A stretch of DNA of 64,000 nt from Psoroptes ovis (Eukaryota; Arthropoda; Arachnida; Sarcoptiformes; Psoroptidae), in contig PQWQ01000026.1 in assembly GCA_002943765.1 (NCBI GenBank), positions 620,001 to 684,000 on the forward strand, in the 5' to 3' direction. Below are positions 36,262-48,818 of the stretch, one piece after another. Position numbers and translations under genes: made by a program. Numbering within the stretch: position 1 is the stretch's first letter; the number at the start of each line of letters is the position of its first letter. The notes below the pieces were generated by a model. That model had not been told where the DNA came from and made no database searches. It saw only the letters and a program-made list of their open reading frames with translations.

Positions 36262-37247
36262 GGCGTGGACGGATGTTGTTGTCGTTCGCTATCTGAATTC
36301 AATGATAACATGGATGTCGAGCGTCGAAATTTGTTGAATTTGCACGTCTGAGGATTATCACAACGACGGCACCTGTTTCGATAAATGAAATGGCTACGAC
36401 ACCATGGACCATTGGGATTAAACTTGTTTCTTTTCCTACGACCATAACTTGATTTTCGATATCGACGTGGCTGATTGATTGAACTGGTGCTGCTGGCTCT
36501 GCTGAGATTGGTGGCGGTGATTTGCATGGGGCTGTCGGTGTTACAGGTCATGTTGAAGATGTCATCCGCCTGATCCAACATCTCTTCCATAATAGGAACC
36601 GAATACTGGCTACCATCCGCCGTTTCTTGTAAGCGTTTTGTCAGCGGTCGCACTGAGACGGCCACAATCTTTGGTAATTGTCGTTGCCAAGCGGTGATGA
36701 CAATGGGGATGGAAATATCCTCTTGTGCCAGTGCCAATAAGTCACGCATAAATTGACTAGGCGAACGATTACCAATACCTTCGTTCAAGATTCGATTCAT
36801 TCTTACATCTTGTTGCGGAGTGTTGCGATGGATCAATTTTTCTTTCAGTATTTCCAGCATACCGGGTTGATAATTGTTTTTAATGATATCGCGCAATTGA
36901 CGATTAATATTTTCCGGTAGCTTTGATGCGATGTGATAAAATTTTGTCTCTTCGTTTTTGATGCCAGCAAGCCGAAATTGATATTCGACTGTCATTAACC
37001 ACCCTTCTGGGTTCTCTACCCAAAATTCTTGTAGATGAACGCCGACTGCTGCTGTTATTGCAGTTTCATTGAGGTTCAGATTTTGTGTCGATGCTACCAA
37101 ATTTGACATTTGTTGTTGATGATGCAACGATGATGACGGTTGCATCAGTGATTGTTGTTGATGTTCGGATGATGATGGTATCAATGGTGGAGGTTGTTCA
37201 TCGTCCAATAATAATTTTGCAACCGGTTTTTTAGAAGGATCAGCCAT
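36225..37247 (-). CDS. gag: Gag protein of the retrotransposon
   Basis: 340 residues, ATG at 37247, only 26 bases after the 5' LTR. The N-terminus is Gln/Ser/Pro-rich. Residues about 70-200 hold the capsid-like segment with FWVENPEGWLMTVEYQF and TKFYHIASKLPENI, a pattern seen in many arthropod gypsy Gag proteins. Near residue 283 the basic nucleocapsid part has a Cys-X2-His-X6-Cys-X2-Cys motif (CRSHFIYRNRCRRC) instead of the usual CCHC zinc knuckle. It assembles the virus-like particle and binds RNA. It ends in the overlap with pol, where the slippery site lies 12 codons before the stop. Confidence 0.92.
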   Translation of the reverse strand: MADPSKKPVAKLLLDDEQPPPLIPSSSEHQQQSLMQPSSSLHHQQQMSNLVASTQNLNLNETAITAAVGVHLQEFWVENPEGWLMTVEYQFRLAGIKNEETKFYHIASKLPENINRQLRDIIKNNYQPGMLEILKEKLIHRNTPQQDVRMNRILNEGIGNRSPSQFMRDLLALAQEDISIPIVITAWQRQLPKIVAVSVRPLTKRLQETADGSQYSVPIMEEMLDQADDIFNMTCNTDSPMQITATNLSRASSTSSINQPRRYRKSSYGRRKRNKFNPNGPWCRSHFIYRNRCRRCDNPQTCKFNKFRRSTSMLSLNSDSERQQHPSTPKNYVPVDTRSQ

Positions 37248-37253
37248 AGTAGA

Positions 37254-37268
37254 ACGCCGAGGTCACCA
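37254..37268 (-). other. Primer-binding site, tRNA-Trp-like
   Basis: Five bases after the 5' LTR, the minus strand reads TGGTGACCTCGGCGT, complementary to a tRNA 3' end ...CGAGGTCACCA. That acceptor pairs with the GACCTCG start typical of animal tRNA-Trp, and the first eight bases match the well-known tRNA-Trp primer site of avian retroviruses. The tRNA assignment is inference. Confidence 0.7.
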
Positions 37269-37273
37269 ATTTA

Positions 37274-37486
37274 TGTGGTGGCAGATCAACAATGATTTGA
37301 AAGATTTAGAAAAATTTATTTTTATTTTTTGTTATTGAAAAAAATTTTAAACAAATCAATTTTTGAAAATTCAAATCATATTTTTTTTTTTTTTTTTGAA
37401 AAGCATTTTTTTCATGCTTTATATACCCGTGCTTGATCAATTGAATTTCATAGTTCAAAACTTTAAACGCGGCAGACGGCGCCACA
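37274..37486 (-). repeat. 5' LTR of the retrotransposon
   Basis: 213 bp. On the coding (minus) strand it starts TGTGGCGCCGTC and ends CTGCCACCACA, so it has TG...CA ends. It should hold promoter and polyadenylation sites; on its coding strand the sequence GGGTATATAAAGCATG is a plausible TATA box. Confidence 0.95.
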
Positions 37487-38607
37487 GTATTTTGTATTTT
37501 ATTACTTTCATATTCACTCATTCTGGAGACAGATGTTGTTTTCACTGCTTGAAATCAAGCAAAAATTCAACAAAAATGTATGAAATCTACGAAGCAAAAC
37601 ACACCGAGAAACACAGCGAGAAACACACTCATACAAACATCAAAACACACACACACACAATTCAATGATATAAAAGAATTTAAAGCACACAAACACTCAA
37701 ACACAATTCAATTCAATTGGTGTATAAAATATGTGGATCAGAAAGAATTTGGTTTTTGTTAAATTGAATTGAATTGAATCAAATTTCAACAACACACAAA
37801 AAACAAATGATAACGACTATTTTTTTTGACTTTGTGTATCATAATAATAATAATAATAATGATTAAACTTAATTAATTATCGATTTTTGTACATTCGAGA
37901 GAGAGAGAGAAAGAAAAATGAACAACATTTTGTTGTTTTTGTTTTAATTTGAAAAAAAGGTATTGAATTTCAGAAATATTTCAAAAATATTTTCAAAAAT
38001 TTGAAAATTTAAAAATTCTTAAAGCACATGCTGCCATCTTTGGGCGAAATAAAAAAACTGAAAAAATTGTCCTACCTCAGTGTGCTGCCATCTGATGATT
38101 TTCGATGCGAAATACGATGTTGTTTATGTTGTTGTTTACGATTTTCCAATTTGTTTATTCCACTACTTTTTTTAAAAATGTTTTTTATTTTGATTTTTTG
38201 TTCATTTATTTTTTTTAAATATTTAAATGATGTGTTTTCATCAATATATATTTTGATATAATGATCCAGAAATGGAATGAGAAAATGGATTTGAGTTTTG
38301 AATGTTTTTTTTTGTTGTTGAGAAAACGATTGATTTTTTAATCAATAATTCACTGTAGATGATGGATTTTGAAACGTTGATTGATTGAATGATTGATTTG
38401 CCATCAAGGCTAAACACCAACAAAAACAAATTTAAAAAAAACAAAAATTTTCGTCTTGTGATTGCACCGAAGAATGACAAAAAAAATGGTTGAATATCAT
38501 CAATTATCAATCATCACATATCAAAATTCATATTTTTAACTATAAATAGATTGATGATAATAATTAATTCAAATCATTTAAAGAGTTTTGAATGCATATA
38601 ACAAACA
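37487..38607. other. Upstream region of the sulfotransferase gene
   Basis: No coding region recognised. It contains CA and GA microsatellites (about 37640-37660 and 37898-37912) and two CTGCCATCT motifs (38031-38039 and 38085-38093), which may belong to the promoter of the plus-strand gene at 38608. Confidence 0.45.
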
Positions 38608-40366
38608 ATGAAAATGCTGCACACTTTTATAAAAGGTGGCAGTAATCATGATGATAAGAAATTATTTTTAAATAAAAATTTTAATAAAATAAATGAATAT
38701 AAATTTGCAACAAAAATAACATCTTCGGCATCGATATTATTACGAAAATATGTAAAAAATCATAAACAACTATTAATGATTACAATTTTATTGGTCATCG
38801 TTTCAATTATCATATTGAGCATATATTTTCCTGAAAGTTTATGCAATACACGACAAAAATCATCATTGATTGATTTAAATTTAAATTCAATTGATTTAAC
38901 CAATTCATATGTTGAAAAATCTTATAATGAAAAACTATTGGAACGATTGAATATTGATAAAATATTATTACACAAATTCAATTATGATTATGAAGATTTT
39001 GAACGTTTTAAATCATCAAAATTATTGATGACAAGTTTTGATGAAATTTTTCCTGCGAAAAAAAATCAACAAAATCAAAATAATAATAAAAATTCATCAC
39101 AAATACGATTTGACTTGAATGGAAATGATGTATTGGTATTTTTACATATGCAAAAAACAGGTAAACATTGATGATTCAAATGCAAAATATTTTAAATTTT
39201 CAAATAAACTTTACGCTTTATTTAATCTGTAGGTGGATCTGCTTTCGATCGTCATTTAGTGCGAGATTTAAATCTATCTCAGCCATGTAAATGTGAAACA
39301 AAACGAAAGAAAAAATGTCGCTGCTTAAGACCAGGTACTTCGAATAAATATTGGCTATTTTCGCGCTATTCTATCGGTTGGAAATGTGGCCTGCATGCAG
39401 ATTATACGGTATTTAATTTTAAGAATGTCAATATATTCTGATGAATAGAATATTTTCTATTAGGAACTTACGAATTGTGTCGATAGAATACTGAATCAAA
39501 TGGAATATCCAAATCAACCAAACATAAATTTGAAGCGAAATTATTTCTTCGTTACATTGGTTCGTAATCCAATTCTGAGATTTTTATCAGAATTCAAACA
39601 TGTACAACGTGGTGCAACTTGGAAAACTTCACGTCATTGGTGTGATGGCCGATTACCGACTCGTAAAGAAATTCCATTGTGTTTCAATGGACCGAATTGG
39701 TCGAATGTAACATTGGATGAATTCATGAGTTGTCCGCATAATTTAGCTTTCAATCGTCAAACAAGAATGTTAGCTGATTTAAATCTAATTGGTTGCTATA
39801 ATAAATCATTTATGAATCAAGAACAGCGTGATTCAATATTATTGTTTAGTGCTAAAGAAAATTTGAGGAAAATGGCAATGTTTGGCTTGTGCGAAGAACA
39901 AATAGCAACACAATACATGTTTGAAAAAATATTTGGATTAAATTTTCTACGATCATTCGTTCAATTCGATCAAAATCAGACACATAGTCAAGGAATATTA
40001 TCAACTCTAAGTCGATCAATGATAGAAAAGATAAGAAATTTGAATTATTTAGACATGAAATTATATTCGTATGCTAAGCGATTATTTCGCCAGCGATTTG
40101 TAGCATTGAAATCGAATGATGAAAATTTCGAACAATATTATATGAAATTGATACGAGATTCTAGATCGAAGCAACGATCAAAATCACTCAAATTTATTCA
40201 AAATCGGCGTGATCACTTATCAAAGTCGATTGCACCAACAACACCAATAACTACTAGTCATGGCTTACAATCTGATGAACAAATTGATGATACATTAAAC
40301 AATGATTACGACGAACAATCACCATCATCATCAATGAATGATTCTATCGAAGATTATTATAATTGA
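38608..40366 (+). CDS. HS6ST: Heparan-sulfate 6-O-sulfotransferase
   Basis: Exons 38608-39160, 39233-39408 and 39464-40366, 543 residues. The enzyme moves sulfate from PAPS to the 6-hydroxyl of glucosamine in heparan sulfate, in the Golgi lumen. It is a type II membrane protein: basic cytosolic N-terminus, membrane helix at about 54-74 (LLMITILLVIVSIIILSIYF), then the stem. The first intron splits the 5'-phosphosulfate loop (FLHMQKTGGSAFDRHLV). The Cys-rich CKCETKRKKKCRC and WKCGLHADYTELTNC blocks are diagnostic of the 6-O family. The 3'-phosphate site reads LVRNPILRFLSEFKHVQRGATWK, split here only for length: LVRNPILRFLSEF then KHVQRGATW. An Asn stands where the family normally has Asp (RDP). 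The C-terminal tail is long, Ser-rich and acidic. AATAAA lies at 40510-40515. Confidence 0.93.
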
Positions 40367-41071
40367 AAATTCAACAAATAATATTTGAAAAAAGCGATCA
40401 TTTCAACATTTGATGAAACCAAGTCTTCCAATATAAAAAATATAATTTAAAAGCTTAAGCCTTACATGAATGAATGTATGGTTGTGTGGCAATTTTGTGG
40501 CAAAAAGAAAATAAAAATCGAAAAAAATTATACTTCGAATTATAAACAAAAATTATGATCTCTACCCAAGATAATTTTAATTTATTATTATTATTATTAT
40601 TTTGAGCTTTCACATTATATGTAATTGATAGATTATTAATTAAAATGTAAATTTTTAATTACATTTCATTAGCAATTTGATACATTGTAGTGATTGAATA
40701 CATTTTTCATTAAAATAAAATAATTATTTCTTGAAAAAAAATTGATTGATTGATAACGTCATCGATAATCATATATTTGTTGAATTATGCATTAGCCATC
40801 ACAGTTGTGATTGTCGATCGATTATTAACAATTGATTAATCTGTACAAAAGAAACCTTATATATACAGTGTCCTCGAACATCCTCACACAAATTTTCATG
40901 CATCTATTGATATAAACAAGTTATCTTTTCAAATCATGGTTTTTTTTTGTATAAAAAATTTTTATCAAGTCGAGCATTGAAGAGACATAGAGCCGATACG
41001 AAAGTAGAGAAATTATTTCATTTAAGAGCAGATGATTTCATAATTTCTAATCATTTCAATCACATCACTCA
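40367..41071. other. Intergenic stretch between sulfotransferase and monooxygenase
   Basis: No gene. It holds the sulfotransferase 3' untranslated region with AATAAA at 40510-40515, an ATT run near 40583-40602, and the upstream region of the next gene with a TATATATACAG block near 40860. Confidence 0.5.
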
Positions 41072-42903
41072 ATGGTAAAACATATTGCAATAATCGGTGC
41101 AGGTATATGTGGTATTACAGCCACAAAAGCTTGTGTGGAACAAAAATTTGTACCGACTGTATTTGAAAAAACTGACTATACTTGTGGTCTATGGCGTTAT
41201 CAAGAACATTTAGATGAAGATGGAATTGCATCGGTAATGAGATCAACTGTAATCAATACCAGTAAAGAAATTTCAGCATTTTCCGATTTTCCACCACCAA
41301 TTAACACACCAAATTATATGCACAACACTAAAATGGTAAGAAATTTGATTCTATCATTCATATGTTTAATGGTCTTTGTTTTTTCAAATAGTGTGCATAT
41401 TTTGAATCTTATGGCGATTCATTTGGATTCAAAAATTATGTGAAATTTCGCCATGAAGTTCTAAGGTTAGAACCTACAGATGATTTCGAACAGAGTGGAC
41501 GCTGGAAAGTTTATTATAAAAATTTGAATGAAAATAATGAAGAATCAATGGAAATATTTGATGGTGTAATGGTATGTATTGGACATCATAGTAAACCATA
41601 TTATGCTCGATTTCCTGGTCAAGAAAAATTCAAAGGTACAATCATGCATACACATTCATTGAAACATTCAGAAGGATTTGAAAATAAACGAGTGGTAGTA
41701 GTCGGTATTGGAAATTCATCATTAGATGCATCAGTTGAGTTATCAACAGTTACTAAACAGGTGAATTATTGCTATCATTTTGTTTGAATTTAATTAATCA
41801 TAATTGTTTGGATGTTTAGACATATTTATCAACACGTAGAGGTGCTTGGATAACAAAACGTGTAGGAGAATATGGAATTCCTGGTGATTCTCTATTAATC
41901 CGTCGCATAAATGATTATTTATGGCACATTTTACCTTATGATTTGTTAAGCACATATTTTGAAAGGGAGATGAATAAATATTTTGATCATGAATTATATC
42001 AATTGAAGCCTAAGCATCGATTTCTTGCACAACATGCTACCATTAATGATGCATTAGCTAATCGAATATCATCAGGTGTCATTGAAATCAAATCTGATAT
42101 CGAATGTATTACAGAAAATGGTGTCATATTCAAAGGTAATTTTTGTTCTGATTGATAAAATCAATAAATTTCAAACTAATGATTTTTTGAATCTTATAAA
42201 TTAAGGTGAAACTAATGTAACAGAATGTGATACTATTATTTTAGCGACTGGTTATCGCTTTGATTATCCATTTTTATCGCAAGAAATATTACCAGTAATA
42301 AATAATACAACTAGACTTTATAAATTACAATTCATACCAAATTTAAAACCAGCACATACCTTAGCATTCATCGGTCAAGTACAACCGATTGGACCAATAT
42401 TTCCGATAGCTGAATTACAGGCACGTTGGTTTGCACAGCTAATGTTGGGCAATCGAAAATTACCAAAAACATCTGAAATGCAGAAAGAAATTGATAAACG
42501 TTTAAATGAAATGCACAAACGTTATTATGGCAGTAATCGACATACAATTCAAGTAGATTTTATGCCATTCATGGATGAATTAGCGACAGAAGTTGGTTGT
42601 TTACCACCAATTTGGAAATATTTATTCACTGATCCAAAATTATTTAAAACACTATTGATGGAACCATCGGTTGCATATCAATATCGTTTGGTTGGCCCAA
42701 ATTCATGGTCAGGTGCACGTGATGCACAAATACAATCAATACACCGAACAAAGCATGCATTTTCACCGAGTAAAATTTTTGCTGAAAAATTTTCTAAATC
42801 AACAAAAAATTCATTACAATCATCAACACTGTCAACAATATTTATGACAATCGTTGCATTGATCATATCGATTATATTATTCATAAAGCGACAATTATTT
42901 TGA
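41072..42903 (+). CDS. Flavin-containing monooxygenase
   Basis: Exons 41072-41335, 41392-41760, 41820-42135 and 42206-42903, 548 residues, the usual FMO size. FMOs use FAD and NADPH to oxygenate nitrogen and sulfur of small molecules at the endoplasmic reticulum; in arthropods they often act in detoxification. The FAD-binding GxGxxG is at residues 9-14 (GAGICG). FPGQEKFKGTIMHTHS around residue 150-170 is the FMO-type identifying segment. The NADPH-binding loop GIGNSSLD lies at about 193-200, and LATGYRF at about 328-334 is the family's F/LATGY motif. A C-terminal hydrophobic helix (STIFMTIVALIISIILFI) anchors it in the membrane, followed by KRQLF. Close to vertebrate FMO1-5 in layout; the substrate is unknown. 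Confidence 0.93.
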
Positions 42904-43470
42904 ATCGAATAAATTTTCTATTCTCTTTATTTTAAATCAAAATCAAAATAAATCAAAGCCAAAAAAAAAGAAAAAGAAAAAACATTCATAAACGTAATAT
43001 ATGGGAATCTTTTTTTTTAAAAAAATAGAATAATTAAAAAAATAAATATGATAATGATAATAGTGATAATAATAATAATAATAATGATCATAATAATATC
43101 AAGAAATATTCTATGTAAAATGGATCAATTAATGGTTGATAGAAAACGTGACTTTGAATGGGACGCGTGTGAAGCCTTCGAATGATCACAGGTGAAAATT
43201 ATTAAATAATTATGTCTTGAATGAAAAGATTTATGGATAAAATCTAATTTACTAGCTATAGCCGCAGCGGAAAAGATCCATCTGCATAAAGATTTTGTTC
43301 TCGTATTTTGGTCCATATAATTCGACAAATATATTTTTTATAAAAATATATGAGTTTTGCAGAAAAATAAAAATGGAAAATACTTGTATTTTTGATATAT
43401 ATTGATATAAGTGTATTCAAAATAAAAATTTGTTCGGATTGTTTTTTTTTCATTTGTTAAAAATGAAATT
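42904..43470. other. Convergent intergenic region
   Basis: Lies between two convergent genes and holds both 3' untranslated regions, with AATAAA at 42908-42913 just after the monooxygenase stop and an ATA/AAT repeat near 43060-43090. No gene seen. Confidence 0.5.
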
Positions 43471-46400
43471 TCAATTTTTCTCACTTTTAACATCAACATT
43501 ACCAATACCAAGTTTGACATGACCATTACCAATATTTGAATCATTTGATGCATTTGTCAATACAGTTGAACGACTTGCATTGAATGTTGAATCATTTTGA
43601 TTGAATTGTGATAAATTATTTCTTTGATTTGTATCATTATCATTATCATTATCATTGTTATTATTATCACTATTATGATTAGATGATCCAAGAAAACCTA
43701 TCCTGAACAATGAACCTTCGAACAAATGTTCAATTTCTTCCAATTTTTTTCCTTTGGTTTCAGGTAATATGAAGAAAAACATGATCAAACCGAATAAAGC
43801 TAAGCCAGCATATAGATAAAAGGCACCATGAATTGTCAATAAATTGGTCAATGTCAAAAATGTTAATGAAACTAAGAGATTGAAAAACCAATTGAATGAT
43901 GTGGATACTGAATAACAGAAACTATTTTAAAATAAATGAAATGAATAATATAAGTTTTAAATGTCTGAAACAATTAATGAATCTGAAATACCTTCTAGCC
44001 CAAAGTGGATATATTTCTGAATTAATAGTCCATGGCATTGGTCCCATACCGGGTGCAAAGAAAAATAAATATAACATTAAACCGGCTAATGTCATCCATG
44101 AATATTCCGATGGACACCAATCAGTTGCCCACTGCATTGGTCGCATATTTGATGTTGAATTGTTGTCCACACAATAGCTACTATTGCCTACGAAAAAATT
44201 ATCGAAACAACAAAAAAAAAAATAAATACATTTAATCAATTGAAAACGAGATGAAAAAACTTACTAAATGGTAATTTAGTAGAAGTATCCATTGGTAAAC
44301 ACGTTCCATTCACATTCGACATTGAAAGTGAATCCAACATACTTGAAGACAATCCTTTTACAACATCTTCGGATGTATAGAAACAATAACCACACATTTC
44401 TGATGATATACATGCATCACAATTTCTTAAGCTAGAGCATGGATCATTGAAATTTTTATCATGGAATGTGATTGATGGTGAATGAAATTTAGCCAATTGA
44501 AATCCAGCAGCCAACATGAACAAGGAAAGCACAACACCACACAAACTGCTAAGAATCAAAATTCGTCGTCCAATACGTTCGACCAATATCAAGCCAACAA
44601 ATGAAAATATAAAATTGATTGATGCTGTCAATGCTGATAACCAAACAGCCTGAGCTTTATCATTTATGCCAGACATTTGAATGATTGTCGCACTGTAATA
44701 CATAACAGTATTGATACCGGCAACTTGTTGAAATATCATTAACATTGAACCAACAAATAATGATTTCATTATGGTACGATTCGATATAATTTGTCTAATT
44801 GATTTTGCATTTTTTCTCTCCTGTTCATTAGCTATGAAACTTTGTTTTATTGAATTGAATTCTCGTAAAACTTTCGTATCATCAGCGCTTGCATTTCGAA
44901 ATTTACGCAATGAATCCAATGCTTCTTGATATCGCTGTTTTTGCACTAACCAACGTGGTGATTCTGGTAAAAATACGAAAAATAGCATCTGCAAAATTGA
45001 TGGTACTGATGCTAAACCTGTAACATTCAAAATTGAACAAACAAATATTAATTCGAGGCCAATTAAATTAATGAATTATGGTATTATTAATCGATCATCA
45101 ATCAAATAAATATTCATTCATTGATCAATCGAATGCAAAAACATCAATCAAGATGTCAACAATTGTTAATTGAATTTTAGAATGATAATAATTTACCTAA
45201 CATCCAACGCCAGCCATTGTGCTGATCATGGCTAAATAATCCGGCAACAATCGATGCAATGAATTGTCCAAATGTGATGAAACAAACATTTGTCGATACC
45301 AATTTTCCTCGAATATTTGATGGAGCTACTTCAGCAATATAAACAGGTATGGCCATTGATGCTAAACCAATGGCTAAACCAACAATAGCACGACCAGTTA
45401 ATAAAACGTATTCAGTATGAGCAAATGCCATCATAAATCCACCGACAGTGAATACAAACGATGCTATTATAATTGTTATTTTTCTACCGAATCGATTCGT
45501 TAAATAACCGGCAATAAATGAAAATATCCATGCAGTCAATATTGTCACCGATACGACAATCTCTTGCATAGAAGTACTTAAATGGAAATAATCACTACGA
45601 AAAAAAAGAAATTCATGATTAAATGGTGAATTAATGGAATCCTTTATAATTCTTAAATTTTTTGAAATTTTATAAAATTAAAATTCATCAAGACAATGTA
45701 GGTGGCAAAAAACTTTGATCGATTCTCGTTTTAAGTACGGAAAAAACCTTTGGAATTTTTTTTGTTCTTGAAAATAGACATTATCAACTTTTAACGACAA
45801 AACCTATTGACTTATTGATTATTATTTGATCGATAAAAATGTCATTTACGTCAATGAAATATTTTAAATATTTTCTAAAAAAATCTATATCTCATTCATT
45901 TTCTCATTTAAATTTTGAATCAAAACAAATAAATGCTATTTTTGCTAAGGTAACAATCAACTATTTATCAAACATACTCGAAAAATACTAGTTGTTAATT
46001 ACAATTTCTTTCATCTTCCAATTCATTGATTAATATTGTAATTAATCAACACATACACACACATGATGATCATTTTTAATTATGATATTTCAAATTTCTA
46101 TTTTGTTTTTTTTCCATTTTTTTTTAATTAAAAAGTACAAATAATCATTGAGAAAATCATTTATTTTCAATACCAACTTTAAGAATCAATGCCAATGTCT
46201 CAATATAGAAGGATACTCATTGAGCAAGCATTTCTCAATTAATTAATTTACTTGAAGTTGGTTGAACCGAGAGAAAAAATTAATCAATCAACAAAAATCC
46301 ATGCTATCAACACACTTGAATTTTTTTCAAGATGCCTCTAGTGAATGTATTCAAAGGAATATAGCGGAATCAAGTCAACAATTCAATGCGAATGATATAA

Positions 46401-48818
46401 TTCAATTTGATTTCCATTATTATCGAATTTCGAACAATTTTTTTTCCAGGCATACATACCATCGTCATGTTCAAGGTTATGAACAAATTATTTATGAATA
46501 ATAGAAAATATATTTACAAAATTAAATTAAAAATAATGGTTTCATAATTTATTTCCCATTGTTCAAACATCTAAATGTCAAAGCAAAAAAAAAAAAAAAA
46601 AAAACACATGCTACCATAGACATATGGATGGTATGGTATGATATGGATGTTGTACTTCTATAATAAGAGACCTTGCAAAAAAAATAAATAAATTATCATT
46701 ATAATTAAATATAATTATTCATTTTAATTTTTTTTTGGTCATAAATTATGAAAATTATTTGAATATATTTTCATCTAAAAATAATTATTTTGAACCAACC
46801 AATGATTTATTATTAATTTACTCTCATAACTTATTATTATGACATTAATACCATCCTCTCTCTCTCGCTCTCTTTCTGTTTCACGTCATTCATTCAATCA
46901 TTCAATTTTTTGAAAACTTTCCATGACTTTAGACCACATATATATTTGATAATGAACTTTGTATAGTGAAAAAGTATAATTTTACATAATCATTGAATGA
47001 TGAAGCGCAATTATCAGTGTTTGGAGGTCGGATTGGTCATAAATTATCAAAAATTATTCAAAACAACCAGAAATGTATGTGAAAACTAACCCTTCAAAGT
47101 AAGGCTATACATGGCCTTGACGATGTAAAAAACAGGGGAAAAATTTGAGTTTTGCCGTATTAATTAGAGACGTCCTAAACATTTTTGTTGAATGTTTACA
47201 CATCTAGTGTTTGTGTGTGTGTAAAAATGTGAATCGTAAATCAAAATATTCAAGTGAAACTAATTAAGCTATGAGCGCGAAAAAAAATGTAAAATGAATG
47301 AAAATTTTAATTGAAATAATAATCAATCCACTTAGTAACCGAAAAAAATAAAAAAATAAAAAACATTGAAAACAAATTAATCCATCAATTAATGATCAAT
47401 TATTAACAGATTAATAATAAGTGATGATGGATTTATTGTTCATTTTTTGATTTTCAATCAAAATATAATCATTCAGTCAATCAATCAATCGAATAATTTT
47501 GATTTTAGATTTATGTTGGATCTGCAATCAATCTAAGATATTTGACAATAATTATAATCATGGATTTCAAAAATAATATAATATCTAAGACCTTCATCAT
47601 TTTTTGAGACAAATATATAGTCTTGAGAGTGAGAAAAGGAAGGGGAAAATTTTATGACCGACTGACCGAATAATTCTTGAATACTGAATCAAAATGCGCA
47701 AATAACAATTAATAGAAAAGAATTCTTCCAGAATTTTAAATATTCAATATGGCTGAATATATTTCCATTGATCAAAATATATATAGTCAAATATATAGCA
47801 AATTGAATTAAACGAAAAACAAAACAAAATAAATAAATAAATAAAAAATTCTGTGAAAATTAGCTAAGAATTTGTTTCACAAAATAATTTTAACATTGTG
47901 ATTTAAAAAAAACAATAAACTAAATTTGTTAATTATAATTAAATTCAAAAAAAAGAAAAAAGAATAATTTTCCACTTACCGAATATAAACCATAGCTCCT
48001 GATACGATTCCGGTATCATAACCGAATAAAAAACCACCAATCGCCGATAAGATTGTCACTAAATAAATGTACCAATTGAATTTTTCCGATGATGATGATG
48101 ATGATGGTTCATCATTTTGTTCATTATTATTATTATCTTCAAATGTTCCATCACCATTATCATGATGATTATTATTATTTAAATTATCATCTAAAGATGG
48201 TTGCGTTATAATTTGCGGTGTTATACCCATGGTGTTTTCATTAATAATGTTTGCATTATTTAAATTTTTTGCTATAAAATTGTTCTCTATACAATGACTA
48301 GCATCATCTTTCTGGTTGTGGTGGTGGCGGCTGTGCTGGTGGTGGTGGTCCTTATGCTGGTTAGGCGGCAATTGTAGACGCCGTTGTTGATTTTCCATTT
48401 GCAATTTCGTATGTTGTTGCTGTTGTTGTTGTTGTTTCTGTTGCAATTTTGGTTGCTGCAGGTGATGGCGTTCTACCAAAGGTTGTTTGCTTGAATTAAT
48501 CAATTTATTTGATTTACCTGGAGATTTCCGATTTTTCGGTGATTTTATCAATAATTGATTTTCATCATTTGATCCATCATCATCTGAATCAATCGTATCA
48601 TTGGCGATATATGTATCAATATTTGGTTGTTGCTGATGATGATGATGATGATTATTTTCATTTTCAGATTCATCTGATAAACGCATGACTGCTGTCGATA
48701 CAATATTTTCAATCGCTTGTCCTATGCGATTATCAGTTTTATTATTATCAATATCATCATCATCATTATCAGATATATTATCATTGATCAAAGGCTGTTT
48801 GTCATTAATTTTTTCCAT
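43471..48818 (-). CDS. SLC2A13: Proton myo-inositol cotransporter (SLC2A13/HMIT type)
   Basis: Minus-strand exons 48818-47980, 45594-45197, 45017-44265, 44187-43992 and 43921-43471; phases agree, 878 residues. HMIT imports myo-inositol with protons at the plasma membrane. The first about 243 residues are disordered, rich in Asn, His, Gln and Asp. Twelve membrane segments follow, starting at GGFLFGYDTGIVSGAM. Sugar-transporter signatures include GYLTNRFGRK, PVYIAEVAPSNIRGKLV, PESPRWLV, QQVAGINTVMYYSATI, VERIGRR and LPETKGKKLEE. The large outer loop between helices 9 and 10 is Cys-rich (CSSLRNCDAC, CGYCF), a feature of HMIT that glucose transporters lack. The 2.4-kb first intron may hold regulatory sequence. 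The long N-terminus is unusual for the family. Confidence 0.93.

Larger units (their letters stand above)
32997..37486 (-). mobile_element. Ty3/gypsy LTR retrotransposon, apparently intact, CsRn1-like
   Basis: A complete 4490-bp element on the minus strand. It has two LTRs (32997-33208 and 37274-37486) and a 4-bp target duplication GTAT (32993-32996 and 37487-37490). A primer-binding site follows the 5' LTR, with gag and pol linked by a -1 frameshift, and a polypurine tract precedes the 3' LTR. The LTRs differ only by one A in a homopolymer as far as I can see, so insertion was recent. Domain order is Gag, protease, reverse transcriptase, RNase H, integrase, which is the Ty3/gypsy order. The Trp-tRNA-like primer site and the Cys-His-Cys-Cys Gag motif point to the CsRn1 clade. 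There is no envelope frame. Base composition is less AT-rich than the host flanks. Confidence 0.95.

Noticed and set aside
46262..46501. A 79-codon plus-strand frame
   Set aside because: It lies on the opposite strand inside the large first intron of the inositol cotransporter, and nothing in the translation is recognisable.
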